Counted from the first letter of the stretch, positions 7,911-16,733 are shown. The stretch: DNA of 64,000 bases from Spirosoma terrae (GCF_010435915.1 NZ_JAAFZH010000007.1:186001-250000), one strand, 5' to 3'. Numbers and translations are program-made. Notes: generated by a model from the sequence alone, not told the origin.

Positions 7911-9305
7911 TTATTCGATTAAAAGCTTTATTCGTTTGCTTTTGGTGCGTGTCCGAAGCCAGCTTTCAATACGTCTTCGTTCTCCGGCAGTGTGTCTACG
8001 AGAAAATTTTGCATAAACCATCAGCAACGTATCTGGTTTATTTCCTTTTGCTGGCATCACTAATGAACGGGCAGCCGTAAAATACTGTACATCAGGCATC
8101 AAGGTTTTCAACTCATCCCTTAAATCAGAGACATTGAGCCGTGCTGTTTCTGTCATGCTGATATACCGCCTTAATGAATCGATGGTCTGATCTTTCATGA
8201 CAATAGCCGCCTGATTATACCGAACAACCTGATCCGTAACCGACGAGGTAATAGCGTCCATGTCAACCGGCACATCCTTAAAGTTTCCCTGACGGACAAT
8301 AAGCTGAGCGTCCTTTAATCCATAAGCCAGCATTTTCGATTTAAGCAAATTGATAGAATCGCTCGGTAAGGCTTCTCCTACAAGTGTTAATTCAATTCGG
8401 CTTTTTTTACGATGAAAAAGTGCATCGTACTTAATTACCTGTCGATACTGAAAGTTACACTCGTTGTTCACAAATCGTTTGGCGGCCTGTTCAAAGATGG
8501 TTTTCCGGACAATTTGATAGCCTAAGTAAGTGCTGGGTACCACCACGATCAGTACGGCTACCCAAATGGTATTCCGTACACGTCGTTCGATTTCTGGTGT
8601 TGGATATTCTTTTTGAGAATAGCCTAAAAAGCGAACAATAAGGAATGTAGCTAAACTGATACAAACACTATTGATCAGGAATAAATAGAAAGCTCCGGCA
8701 AAGTAGTAGAAATTACCCGTAGACAACCCATAGCCGGCGGTACACAGGGGCGGCATTAAAGCCGTAGCAATCGCTACTCCTGGAATTACATTTGATACTT
8801 TTTCACGACGCGACCCAGCTATAATTCCGGCTAGCCCACCGAAAATAGCAATAAACGCATCCCATACTGTTGGTGATGTTCGGGCTAGCAATTCGGACTG
8901 AGCAATGTGTAACGGACTAAGCAGGAAATAAACGGTTGACGTAAGCAGACTAATGAAAACAGCGATACTTAAATTTTTAAGCCCTCGCTGGATCATCGTC
9001 AAATCGTTGATACCCACACCAAGCCCTATTCCCATAATTGGGCCCATTAAGGGTGAAATCAACATTGCCCCGATGATAACGGCTGTCGAGTTAACATTCA
9101 ATCCGATTGAAGCAATAAAAATAGCAAAGATTAACGTCCACAAATTAACTCCTTTAAACTCAATACCTCTGCTGATCGTTTGTATGATAGCGTCTTCGTC
9201 ATCTTTATCTTCTTCTAGACTAAAACGTTCTCTGATCAAATGACCAAAACGGGTAAAAAAATCCGGGGTTTTAGTCTGAGGTTTATCTGGATTTTCACTA
9301 ATCAT
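7911..9305 (-). CDS. DUF389 (TIGR00341-like) membrane protein
   Basis: A 464-residue protein. After about 45 polar residues it has the DUF389 signature ('NLWTLIFAIFIASIGLNVNS', then 'VIIGAMLISPLMGPIMGIGLG', about residues 54-100) and several more membrane segments up to about residue 245; the last 200 residues are soluble with alternating beta and alpha elements. DUF389 proteins are widespread in bacteria, with no settled function. It is divergent from the Na+/H+ antiporter (90 bp between starts), which suggests shared control and a role in ion balance, though this is only context. Confidence 0.85.
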   Translation of the reverse strand: MISENPDKPQTKTPDFFTRFGHLIRERFSLEEDKDDEDAIIQTISRGIEFKGVNLWTLIFAIFIASIGLNVNSTAVIIGAMLISPLMGPIMGIGLGVGINDLTMIQRGLKNLSIAVFISLLTSTVYFLLSPLHIAQSELLARTSPTVWDAFIAIFGGLAGIIAGSRREKVSNVIPGVAIATALMPPLCTAGYGLSTGNFYYFAGAFYLFLINSVCISLATFLIVRFLGYSQKEYPTPEIERRVRNTIWVAVLIVVVPSTYLGYQIVRKTIFEQAAKRFVNNECNFQYRQVIKYDALFHRKKSRIELTLVGEALPSDSINLLKSKMLAYGLKDAQLIVRQGNFKDVPVDMDAITSSVTDQVVRYNQAAIVMKDQTIDSLRRYISMTETARLNVSDLRDELKTLMPDVQYFTAARSLVMPAKGNKPDTLLMVYAKFSRRHTAGERRRIESWLRTRTKSKRIKLLIE

Positions 9306-9395
9306 ACACGAATTGAAAAATTTCTGATGTCAATACAATTAACTATGTATTTCAATCAAAGCTCTATTATACTTGCAAATCATTCCTACTAATAT

Positions 9396-10658
9396 ATGGA
9401 TATATTTACTCTAATCACGTTACTTATAGTTATTTCCGCACTGTTTGCTTACTTAAATACAAAGCTGTTAAAATTACCTGACGCTATTGGCATTATGGTA
9501 ATTTCGCTGTTTTTTTCTTTGGTACTTCTTTGGGGAAACGCCATTGCACCCCACTGGTTCACAGTCATTCGCCAGACCATAGCTGAGATTGATTTTGGCA
9601 AAACGCTTTTTGATTTCATGCTCAGCTTTTTGCTGTTTGCTGGCGCTTTCCATACAGACGCGGCAGAGCTGCGTGTCCAACGTCGGTCGGTCATGCTTTT
9701 TGCTTTTATCGGCGTAGTACTTAGTACATTTTTTGTGGGAACAGGGCTTTACTTTATATCAGAAAACCTTGGCTTTGAGCTTCCTTACTTATTATGCCTG
9801 CTCTTTGGCTCATTAATCTCCCCTACCGACCCCATCGCCGTTCTGGGTATTCTGTCGAAATTTAAACTTCCTGAAAGTGTTAAAATCAATATTGTAGGCG
9901 AGTCGTTATTTAACGACGGTGTTGGCGTTGTGCTTTTTTCATCCATCTATCAGCTCGTACTTAATGGTACAGAGAGCGTTAGCGGTGGTGAAATTGCGCT
10001 TCTTTTTGTTCAGGAAGCTGGTGGAGGAATTTTATTTGGGTTAGCCCTTGGCTATTTTTTATTTCTCTTATTACGTTCCATTAATCATTATCAGACCGAA
10101 GTCATTATTACGGTGGCTGGCGTTATGGGAGGCTATCTGCTGGCCCAAAAACTTCATATCTCCGGTCCATTAGCGATGGTCGTTGCCGGATTACTAGTCG
10201 GCGGCAGTACCGCAAAAGCCGACGCGATGAGCAAGGTCACCGAGGAGTACATTGACAAATTCTGGGAATTAGTTGATGGGATTCTGAATGCACTACTTTT
10301 TGTCCTGATTGGCCTGGAACTACTCGTAATCGATATTAAGTTCACGCAGTGGACAATCTACCTGCTAGTTGTACTAATCGTTCTGCTATCCCGCTATTTA
10401 GCTATATTGATTCCATTCTCATTAGCCCGTCGTTGGCTTGACTTGGATAAAAAAGCGCCTATCATGCTAACTTGGGGCGGCTTGCGGGGTGGCCTTTCCA
10501 TTGCAATGGCTCTATCAATAAGTCATGAAATTCCTCAAAAAGATTTTATTGTAACGATCACCTATGCTGTCGTTCTTTTCTCCGTAATCGGACAGGGGAT
10601 GACTATGGAACCGCTCATTCGTAGACTTTACCCAAGTGAAAAATCGAATGCAGACTAA
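9396..10658 (+). CDS. Na+/H+ antiporter, CPA1 family
   Basis: A 420-residue membrane protein with about 12-13 segments and no long C-terminal tail. Family motifs: 'LFGSLISPTDPIAVLGIL' (about residues 138-155), 'VGESLFNDGVGVVLF' with the conserved Asn-Asp ion-site pair (about 167-181), and 'TWGGLRGGLSIAMAL' near residue 356. CPA1 proteins of this type exchange cytoplasmic Na+ (or K+) for protons and help in pH and salt tolerance. It is convergent with the ClC gene with only 4 bp between the stops and divergent from the DUF389 gene. Confidence 0.92.
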   Translation: MDIFTLITLLIVISALFAYLNTKLLKLPDAIGIMVISLFFSLVLLWGNAIAPHWFTVIRQTIAEIDFGKTLFDFMLSFLLFAGAFHTDAAELRVQRRSVMLFAFIGVVLSTFFVGTGLYFISENLGFELPYLLCLLFGSLISPTDPIAVLGILSKFKLPESVKINIVGESLFNDGVGVVLFSSIYQLVLNGTESVSGGEIALLFVQEAGGGILFGLALGYFLFLLLRSINHYQTEVIITVAGVMGGYLLAQKLHISGPLAMVVAGLLVGGSTAKADAMSKVTEEYIDKFWELVDGILNALLFVLIGLELLVIDIKFTQWTIYLLVVLIVLLSRYLAILIPFSLARRWLDLDKKAPIMLTWGGLRGGLSIAMALSISHEIPQKDFIVTITYAVVLFSVIGQGMTMEPLIRRLYPSEKSNAD

Positions 10659-10662
10659 CGGG

Positions 10663-12060
10663 TCAGCCCGCTTTTGATTTTTTGCCCAAATCGATTGGCC
10701 CTGACTGAGCGATGGTTTCTCTGACAAACCCTGTTTTTAGATGCTCGTAGAACGAGACTGGATCGACTAGCGATGCCGCGCCCTGCGCCATAAGTCCGCC
10801 GAGCAGTAACTGAAAAATGGCCGAATGCCGATCCGTCATTTCTAATACCAGTATGGCAGCCGTAAATGGCGAACGAACAACGCCGGTCAGGAAACTGACC
10901 ATACTGACTAAAATCACCAGATTCGTGTCGCTGGGTGTTACGTCCAATAGCTGCGCCAGGGCATCACCCAAAATAGCCCCCGCACTAAGCGACGTAGCAA
11001 AAATCCCACCTGCGGCACCACTGCTATAACTCAACGCCATTCCGATAAACCGAACCGGGAAGAGATACCAGGCCGCCTGGTGATCATTCTGAAACAGCAA
11101 TCGGTTAATAATTGGCTTGCCCGTTCCAACGGCATCGGTCCCTACCCAAAACGCCAGCCCGGCCAGCACCAGACCGCAGCCAGCTACCCAGCCCAATTGC
11201 TGCGTAAACGTAGTGAATCGGCGTCGGTAAGCATTCAGCCATAGCAAGGTTTTTGCCAGAACAGCGCCCGCAAATCCGCAAAACATAGCGACCAGCACTA
11301 CTATACCCAATGCCCATCCGGTCGAAGCCGTAACTTTCGGAAAGCCCAGATATAAGTAAGGTCCTTGTATGGCCTGAGCAGTCATCCCGGCAATGATCAC
11401 CGCCGAAAAAACGGCCGTACGAAACCGCGTAATATGGGTCTGCGTTAACTCTTCTACCACAAACACAATACCACCTAATGGCGTATTAAACGCAGCCGCT
11501 AAACCAGCGGCACCGCCGGTAACGAGTGCAATTTGTCGGGATAATTGGGGCCATCCGGCTGGCTGAAGTCGATTAATAGCCCGGAAAATCGCGGCTGAAA
11601 TCTGAATCGTTGGTCCTTCACGTCCAATAACTCCTCCTCCTATCAACAACGTAACACTACTCAGCACTTTTACAAAAGCAACCCGTAAACTCAGCAGATA
11701 GGAAATACGATTATGATGCACCGGATTCGACAACTCTATTCCCGCCATCACCTGAGGGATACCGCTTCCACGCGCAGCTGGTGCCAGTTTTGCCACCAGG
11801 AGCCACGAAACGACAAAGGCTACTGGCGTCAGCAAAAACACCAGCATTGGCTGTGACTGAATCCAGGCAAAACTGGCATGTTCTGCCCAAACAAACAGTT
11901 CTTCATAGCCTACTGCACACAATCCTGTTAATAAAGAAGCAAACCAGAATGGCAAACTCTGTAGAATGACTCGACGAACACGTTCGGTATAGAGTCGTTT
12001 AATAATGTGCTGATCAAGCCAGGCCAATGCCTGCGCATACCGAGAGGGTCTATTGCCCAT
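10663..12060 (-). CDS. clcA: ClC-family chloride transporter, probably H+/Cl- antiporter
   Basis: A 465-residue ClC protein. Selectivity and gate motifs are clear: 'GSGIPQV' (about residue 97), 'GREGPTIQ' with the external gating Glu (about 146-153), and 'AAGGIFATSLSAGA' in the C-terminal half. 'GGIVFVVEEL' (about 190-199) keeps the Glu pair that contains the proton Glu (E203 in the E. coli enzyme), so an exchanger is more likely than a channel. There are no C-terminal CBS domains. It is divergent from the 12206 gene, with that gene's repeat array in the 145-bp gap. Confidence 0.92.
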   Translation of the reverse strand: MGNRPSRYAQALAWLDQHIIKRLYTERVRRVILQSLPFWFASLLTGLCAVGYEELFVWAEHASFAWIQSQPMLVFLLTPVAFVVSWLLVAKLAPAARGSGIPQVMAGIELSNPVHHNRISYLLSLRVAFVKVLSSVTLLIGGGVIGREGPTIQISAAIFRAINRLQPAGWPQLSRQIALVTGGAAGLAAAFNTPLGGIVFVVEELTQTHITRFRTAVFSAVIIAGMTAQAIQGPYLYLGFPKVTASTGWALGIVVLVAMFCGFAGAVLAKTLLWLNAYRRRFTTFTQQLGWVAGCGLVLAGLAFWVGTDAVGTGKPIINRLLFQNDHQAAWYLFPVRFIGMALSYSSGAAGGIFATSLSAGAILGDALAQLLDVTPSDTNLVILVSMVSFLTGVVRSPFTAAILVLEMTDRHSAIFQLLLGGLMAQGAASLVDPVSFYEHLKTGFVRETIAQSGPIDLGKKSKAG

Positions 12061-12125
12061 TTATGAAGCTACTATTTTGGGTAAGAAACGCAAAAGTAAC
12101 CCTATCTGATTGACACTCTGAGCAA

Positions 12126-12183
12126 TTCTAAGCAAATTCTAAGTTTCTTCTAAGTCCGTTTTTAATGCGCTGATCGACATTTG
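12126..12183 (+). promoter_or_regulatory. 11-bp direct-repeat array and promoter of the 12206 gene
   Basis: Three perfect TTCTAAG units at 12126, 12137 and 12148 and a weak fourth (TTTTTAA at 12159), all 11 bp apart. GACATTTG at 12176-12183 is one base off the -7 consensus and starts 50 bp after the first unit. The start codon follows 22 bp later. Confidence 0.7.
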
Positions 12184-12205
12184 TCCTATCAACACAACGA
12201 ACCCT

Positions 12206-13138
12206 ATGCCTATGGGAACCGAGCCAAGACAGCCAAAAACCAAACTTTCGACAACAATCGTTACCTCATTGTTTCTTTTGTCGCTGGCTACTGGTATTTA
12301 CTTCTGGAAAACAAGTGGGCAAATGGCCCGTCAAAATAACCTGAACGAACTCAGAGCCGATTCACTCCTGTCGGCCAAGTTTCGGCTGGAAGGTGATATT
12401 CGAAGTCTGGAAAGTCAACTAGAGAGCAATGCCGATAACAGTATGTCTCTCGACAATCGAATCACTGACCTACATCAGCTTCTGGATCAGCGGGACCACG
12501 AGATTCAGTTACTACGTCGGGATAAGGCCAGGCTGGAACGTAGCACGCAGCTTCACAACCGGAAAACAGACACATCAACCACCAGAACCGATAGCCTGGA
12601 AAAGCAGTTGGAAGCCGTTAGCGACAAAGTAGACTGGTTATCGGAAAACAATTCGCTGCTGGTGAAACAGAACAACGATTTACAAAACCAGATTAGCCAT
12701 CTAAATAATACGTTATCGACCACCGTTTCTCGCACAACGCTTACCGGTGACGCCTTTTTTGTTGAAGCCACTAAAGGGAACAAAAAGGAAACGGCTAAAG
12801 CCAAGAAAGTAAAAACACTGACTATATCGTTGAACATCCTCTCCGAATTGCATCTGGAAGGCAGTCAGGAGGTTTATTTAAGTTTAACGAACGAACAGCG
12901 GGCAGCTAGTATACCACCCTTACGAACCACAACGGTATCGCTGGCAACCACCAATGACGTTATTCCCGTTCATGCTACGCAGCGGATCAATTTTGACCAA
13001 AACCCGCAGCGCATTTCGTTTATCGTCCGGCCGGGCACTCCGTTAAAACCGGGCAAATACCGGGCCTCGGTCTTTACCAAAGATCGTTATCTGGGTTCCG
13101 TAGACTTTCAATTCCGGGATAGCTTTCTGTTTTTCTAG
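12206..13138 (+). CDS. Membrane-anchored coiled-coil protein, unknown function
   Basis: A 310-residue protein. A polar N-terminus is followed by one membrane segment (about residues 16-34, 'IVTSLFLLSLATGIYFW'), a long charged coiled coil (about 40-165, rich in Leu, Glu, Arg, Asp), and a C-terminal beta-rich region (about 205-310) ending in 'YRASVFTKDRYLGSVDFQFRDSFLFF'. The soluble part is probably periplasmic. I do not recognise a family. It is preceded by the clearest 11-bp repeat array in the window and followed after 32 bp by the HMA-like gene, probably in one transcript that ends at the hairpin at 13415. Confidence 0.8.
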   Translation: MPMGTEPRQPKTKLSTTIVTSLFLLSLATGIYFWKTSGQMARQNNLNELRADSLLSAKFRLEGDIRSLESQLESNADNSMSLDNRITDLHQLLDQRDHEIQLLRRDKARLERSTQLHNRKTDTSTTRTDSLEKQLEAVSDKVDWLSENNSLLVKQNNDLQNQISHLNNTLSTTVSRTTLTGDAFFVEATKGNKKETAKAKKVKTLTISLNILSELHLEGSQEVYLSLTNEQRAASIPPLRTTTVSLATTNDVIPVHATQRINFDQNPQRISFIVRPGTPLKPGKYRASVFTKDRYLGSVDFQFRDSFLFF

Positions 13139-13170
13139 TTAAACAACATACATGGACCAACACTAAGACG

Positions 13171-13389
13171 ATGGAAACGCTGAATTTCAAAACGAACATA
13201 CAATCGAGCGACGACGTAGCAGCCGTTACGTTAAATCTCAACAACATCGAGCAGGTAGACGGCTGGAATATCGATACAGCCGCCCCCGACAAGCTGTTGA
13301 CCGTGCAAACCACCGATAATCGTATTGCCAATCTGGTGGAAAAAGCCGTTCAGGAAGCCGGCTATGAAGCTGAATTAGTATCTCACTAG
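13171..13389 (+). CDS. HMA-like small protein lacking the CxxC metal site
   Basis: A 72-residue protein that follows the beta-alpha-beta-beta-alpha-beta layout of heavy-metal-associated (copper-chaperone) domains: 'LNFKTNIQ', a helix 'VAAVTLNLNNIEQV', 'WNIDTAAPDKLLTVQT' and 'NLVEKAVQEAGYEAELV'. In metal chaperones the loop after the first strand is CxxC; here it is Ser-Ser-Asp-Asp (residues 12-15) and the protein has no Cys at all. It therefore cannot bind copper in the usual way. It is the second gene after the 12206 gene and is followed by a strong terminator. The family call is by pattern and spacing, not by search. Confidence 0.7.
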   Translation: METLNFKTNIQSSDDVAAVTLNLNNIEQVDGWNIDTAAPDKLLTVQTTDNRIANLVEKAVQEAGYEAELVSH

Positions 13390-13414
13390 TTGCGATAACG
13401 GATCGCTACGTAGC

Positions 13415-13456
13415 AAACGTCCCGCTGGCTCAGAGCCAGCGGGACGTTTGTTTTTA
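13415..13456 (+). terminator. Intrinsic terminator after the HMA-like gene
   Basis: A perfect 16-bp stem (13415-13430 with 13434-13449), a 3-base loop CAG and a following T-run. It ends the 12206-13389 transcript and separates it from the repeat array of the TPR gene. Confidence 0.9.
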
Positions 13457-13468
13457 AGCCAATAACCC

Positions 13469-13525
13469 TTCTAAGCTAATTCTAAGGAGTCTTTAAGGCC
13501 ATTCTTAGTTTCATGTTGCTTCTTG
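13469..13525 (+). promoter_or_regulatory. 11-bp direct-repeat array and promoter of the TPR gene
   Basis: Four units spaced exactly 11 bp: TTCTAAG (13469), TTCTAAG (13480), CTTTAAG (13491), TTCTTAG (13502). A poor -7-like element (GCTTCTTG, 13518-13525) lies 49 bp after the first unit. The start codon is at 13582. Confidence 0.65.
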
Positions 13526-13581
13526 CCACTGTCTCCTCAGCGATGTTTTTCTAGTCTGGGGAGCTAAACCTAAGCGCATCT

Positions 13582-15294
13582 ATGAAAACCCTCATAACAG
13601 TTTTTCTACTATCGGGGCTAGCCGGGTCTGCTCTCGCCCAATCCCCTACCCCTGATTCTAACACCCTGATTAATCTGGGACGTTTCGATGAAGCAAAACA
13701 GCTACTAAGCCGTAATGCTGAGCAAAACCCATCCATGCAAACCTATTTCGATGCGGGTTATGGCTATCTGCGTGCTGGTCAGCCCGATTCGGCCCGGATC
13801 TGGTTCGACAAAGGAATATCGATGGACGAGAAACGTGTTCCGTTGAATGAAACCGGAGCCGCCATTACGTATCTGGTTAAAAATGATACTGCCAATGCGA
13901 ATCCGAAATTCGCCGAAGTTATTAAGAAGAGTAAAGGTAAAAATGCCGATATTCTCTACCGAATTGGTGAGGCTTACACGGGTTACCTAACTCCCGGCGA
14001 TGGTTCTATCAAACCAGCTTACCCCAAAGCAGTAAACGCAGCCAAAGCCATCGATTATCTAACGCGTGCCGCCGACCGCGACAAGAAAAATGCAACGATT
14101 CAACTCGTTCTTGGCGACGCTCATTACTTGAATAAAGATGCCGGAACAGCCGTTTCCCGCTACGAAAGTGCGCTTGAGCTGGGCATGAACCCACCTCGGG
14201 TCTACCAACGTATCGGCGACATTTACTGGCAGGGCCGAAACCTGAATCTGGCGGTTGAAAATTACAAGAAGGCCATAGAAGCGAATGCTACGTATGCGCC
14301 TGCTTATAGTCAGCTAGCCGAACTATACTTCCTGGTTAACCGATACAAAGAAGCATCCAACTACATTGATCAGTACGTGAACGTATCACACGATAATCGG
14401 CAGGCCACGTTGCTACGTCAGGCGCAGTTCCACTTCCTGGCCAAAGACTATCAGCGGGCTGTAAATCTGATCGATAGTAACCGTACCGCTCTGGGGCAGA
14501 ATCCTATTCTATATCGAATCAAAGGCTGGTCTTTCTCGTCGCTGAAACAGCCCGAAAAGGCGATTGAAAATATTAATACGTTCCTGGAAAAAGCACCGGA
14601 AAAGGCAATGCCCGACGACTACAAATACCTGGGTCGTGCCTACATGGAAACCGATAGTGCCAGTGATGATTCACTGGGGGCAGTATTCCTGACCAAAGCA
14701 GCTCCGTTCGATACAACAGAGAACCTGTACAGCGACGTTGCCAAGTATTACTATCGGGCTAAAAAACACGTTGAGGCCGTTGCTACGCTCGACTCATCCG
14801 CGAAACACGGCTTTAAAGCCGACGTTCAGGATTTATTCCGCTACGGTATGAGCAATTACACGCTGGGCTTTCAGCGGGATACGGCGGGTAAATTAGTGCG
14901 TGACACGGTTCGTTTCGCCCTGGCCGATTCGGCGCTGGCGCTGGCTCAGCAAGGTTCTCCCGACTATGTGCCAACGGTATTGTACCGCGCAAAAGCAAGT
15001 TATTACGCCTATACGCCTGAAGAAGCCGTCATGAACGGCAAAGCAAAACCGCACTTTGAGCAATTTATCAGCATGGTGGCCGACAAGGAAGAAGAGCGGA
15101 ATCGATACCAGAAAGATTTAGTGCTGGCTTTCAAATACATCATTGCCTATAACGATCTGGTTGCTCACGACGAAAGTGCGCAGAAAGAGTGGCTTCAGAA
15201 AGGACTTTCATTCTTCCCCAACGATCCGGAATTGCTTAAGATAGCCACGGCACAATCAGACAACACGGCGAACGCCAAATCGCCGAAACAATAA
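13582..15294 (+). CDS. Secreted TPR-repeat protein
   Basis: A 570-residue protein with a signal peptide (MKTLITVFLLSGLAGSALAQ, cleavage near residue 20) and about a dozen helical tetratricopeptide-type repeats along its whole length, for example 'DILYRIGEAYTGYL', 'PRVYQRIGDIYWQGRNLNLAVENYKKAIEANATYAPAYSQLAELYFLVNRYKEA'. It probably works in the periplasm as a protein-protein scaffold. The specific role is unknown. It is a single-gene transcript with the 11-bp array in front and a hairpin terminator behind, and is the last target of that kind in the window. Confidence 0.88.
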   Translation: MKTLITVFLLSGLAGSALAQSPTPDSNTLINLGRFDEAKQLLSRNAEQNPSMQTYFDAGYGYLRAGQPDSARIWFDKGISMDEKRVPLNETGAAITYLVKNDTANANPKFAEVIKKSKGKNADILYRIGEAYTGYLTPGDGSIKPAYPKAVNAAKAIDYLTRAADRDKKNATIQLVLGDAHYLNKDAGTAVSRYESALELGMNPPRVYQRIGDIYWQGRNLNLAVENYKKAIEANATYAPAYSQLAELYFLVNRYKEASNYIDQYVNVSHDNRQATLLRQAQFHFLAKDYQRAVNLIDSNRTALGQNPILYRIKGWSFSSLKQPEKAIENINTFLEKAPEKAMPDDYKYLGRAYMETDSASDDSLGAVFLTKAAPFDTTENLYSDVAKYYYRAKKHVEAVATLDSSAKHGFKADVQDLFRYGMSNYTLGFQRDTAGKLVRDTVRFALADSALALAQQGSPDYVPTVLYRAKASYYAYTPEEAVMNGKAKPHFEQFISMVADKEEERNRYQKDLVLAFKYIIAYNDLVAHDESAQKEWLQKGLSFFPNDPELLKIATAQSDNTANAKSPKQ

Positions 15295-15323
15295 CACCTT
15301 TTTTCATAGAATTAGCGAGTCTT

Positions 15324-15358
15324 AACGCTACCAGAGCCTGATCTCTGGTAGCGTTTTT
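15324..15358. terminator. Terminator between the TPR and oxidoreductase genes
   Basis: A 13-bp perfect stem (15324-15336 with 15343-15355), 6-base loop and T-run, placed between convergent genes. The T-run favours the TPR gene. Confidence 0.88.
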
Positions 15359-15383
15359 GTGTTATTGCCAGTAAGAACAGTTA

Positions 15384-16733
15384 CTACGTTTCCAGCATAG
15401 AACTCATATCCGATGCATGGCTTGGATAAGCCCACAACATTCTACGCAGGGTTTTAGCCGGAATATGGTGTTCGATGGCTAACGCGAAAATGTTAATGAG
15501 ATCATCACTACCTGTACCCAGCAAATGAGCGCCGACAATCTGGTCCGACTCCTGATCGATCAGAATTTTGAACCCTGAAAATGATTCGTTTATCCGCCGA
15601 CTAATGTACCAGTCGTCCGTCTTCTGATATGTGATTTTTACGTTACGTCCTTCATTACGTGCCTGCTCTTCAGTCAGACCGATTGAGGCTAGGGTCGGTA
15701 CGGTAAAAACCGCCGACGGTACCGCCTTCTTTTCATACGTTTCCTTATTGCCATCCACTATATTCTTCGCCACGATACGTCCCTCGTACGAAGCCAGAGG
15801 GGTTAGTGGCAACCCTTTATCCGCTACGTCTCCGCAGGCATACACCGCCGGATTGGATACGCTTTGCAGAAACTCATTTACCTTGATTCCTTTCTCTCCC
15901 TTTTCAACAGCGGCTTTGTCCAGCGCCATATCGGCAATATCAGCTACCCGGCCTGCTGCATGAACAACCAGGCCGGTTGCTAGATGGTGAGTTTGACCAG
16001 CTCGTTCGTATTGAACGGTTAAGTTGCCGTCTTCTCCCGCAACTGCTTTCACGGTAGCGTCCAGCACAATAAAAATTCCGATGGCCCGCATCGCTTCAAC
16101 GAGTTGTTCGACCAGATCCTTATCGAAGCCTTCCAGCGGTCGTTTACCCTGATGGAGAATGGTTACGTTAGCACCAGCCCGAGCTGCAATATGGGCAAAC
16201 TCAAAAGCAATATAGCCACCGCCCACCATAACCATATCGCGTGGCAGTTCGGTCAGCTCCAGAAAACCAGTGCTATCGATCAGCAACTCTTCACCCGGAA
16301 TGTTGAGTGGTTGCGGGCGCAGCCCGTTGGCCAGCACAATGTAGTCGGCCTGAAGTTCGTCGTCGCCAACCCGTATTGAGCGTTCGGACAGGAACGTAGC
16401 AGTGCCGTGAAAAAAGTGAATGTCCTGCTCCGCAAATTTCTGTTCGGTTTTCTCGGGAATTGGCTCGGTAAAAGTTTTCTTGAATTTGATCAGATCAGGC
16501 CAGTTGATAGTTGCAGCAGCCGATATGCCTTTTCCGACCAGTTGCGATGTGCGGGCTACTAGTTCTGCAGCTCCAACCAAGACTTTTTTGGGGTCGCAGC
16601 CCCGTTGTGAGCACGTACCGCCAAACGGAAGTTTATCAATAATAGCTACGGATTTTCCGGCCTCCCGAACGGTTTCGGCAACAGTTTTTCCCGCCGAACC
16701 CGTCCCAATAACAATAACGTCGAATGATTGCAT
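15384..16733 (-). CDS. FAD-dependent pyridine nucleotide-disulfide oxidoreductase
   Basis: A 449-residue flavoprotein of the dihydrolipoamide dehydrogenase/glutathione reductase family. Residues 1-35 hold the FAD fold (GTGSAGKTVAE), then the redox-active pair in 'GGTCSQRGCDPKK' (about residues 39-51), the NAD(P) fold 'MVMVGGGYIAFEFAHIA' (about 170) and the second FAD motif 'VYACGDVAD' (about 299). In reductases of known type the C-terminus carries His-Pro-Thr with the catalytic His; here the matching place is Tyr436-Pro-Ser. So it is not a standard LpdA or Gor, and its substrate is unknown. There is no 2-oxoacid dehydrogenase gene nearby. Confidence 0.85.
   Translation of the reverse strand: MQSFDVIVIGTGSAGKTVAETVREAGKSVAIIDKLPFGGTCSQRGCDPKKVLVGAAELVARTSQLVGKGISAAATINWPDLIKFKKTFTEPIPEKTEQKFAEQDIHFFHGTATFLSERSIRVGDDELQADYIVLANGLRPQPLNIPGEELLIDSTGFLELTELPRDMVMVGGGYIAFEFAHIAARAGANVTILHQGKRPLEGFDKDLVEQLVEAMRAIGIFIVLDATVKAVAGEDGNLTVQYERAGQTHHLATGLVVHAAGRVADIADMALDKAAVEKGEKGIKVNEFLQSVSNPAVYACGDVADKGLPLTPLASYEGRIVAKNIVDGNKETYEKKAVPSAVFTVPTLASIGLTEEQARNEGRNVKITYQKTDDWYISRRINESFSGFKILIDQESDQIVGAHLLGTGSDDLINIFALAIEHHIPAKTLRRMLWAYPSHASDMSSMLET

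Noticed and set aside
9306-9395. 11-bp repeat array between the DUF389 and antiporter genes
   Set aside because: Looked for and not found; these two genes do not seem to belong to the repeat-controlled group.
13452-13458. A fifth TTTTAAG unit of the TPR gene array
   Set aside because: It is 17 bp, not 11 bp, from the next unit and is part of the terminator T-run.
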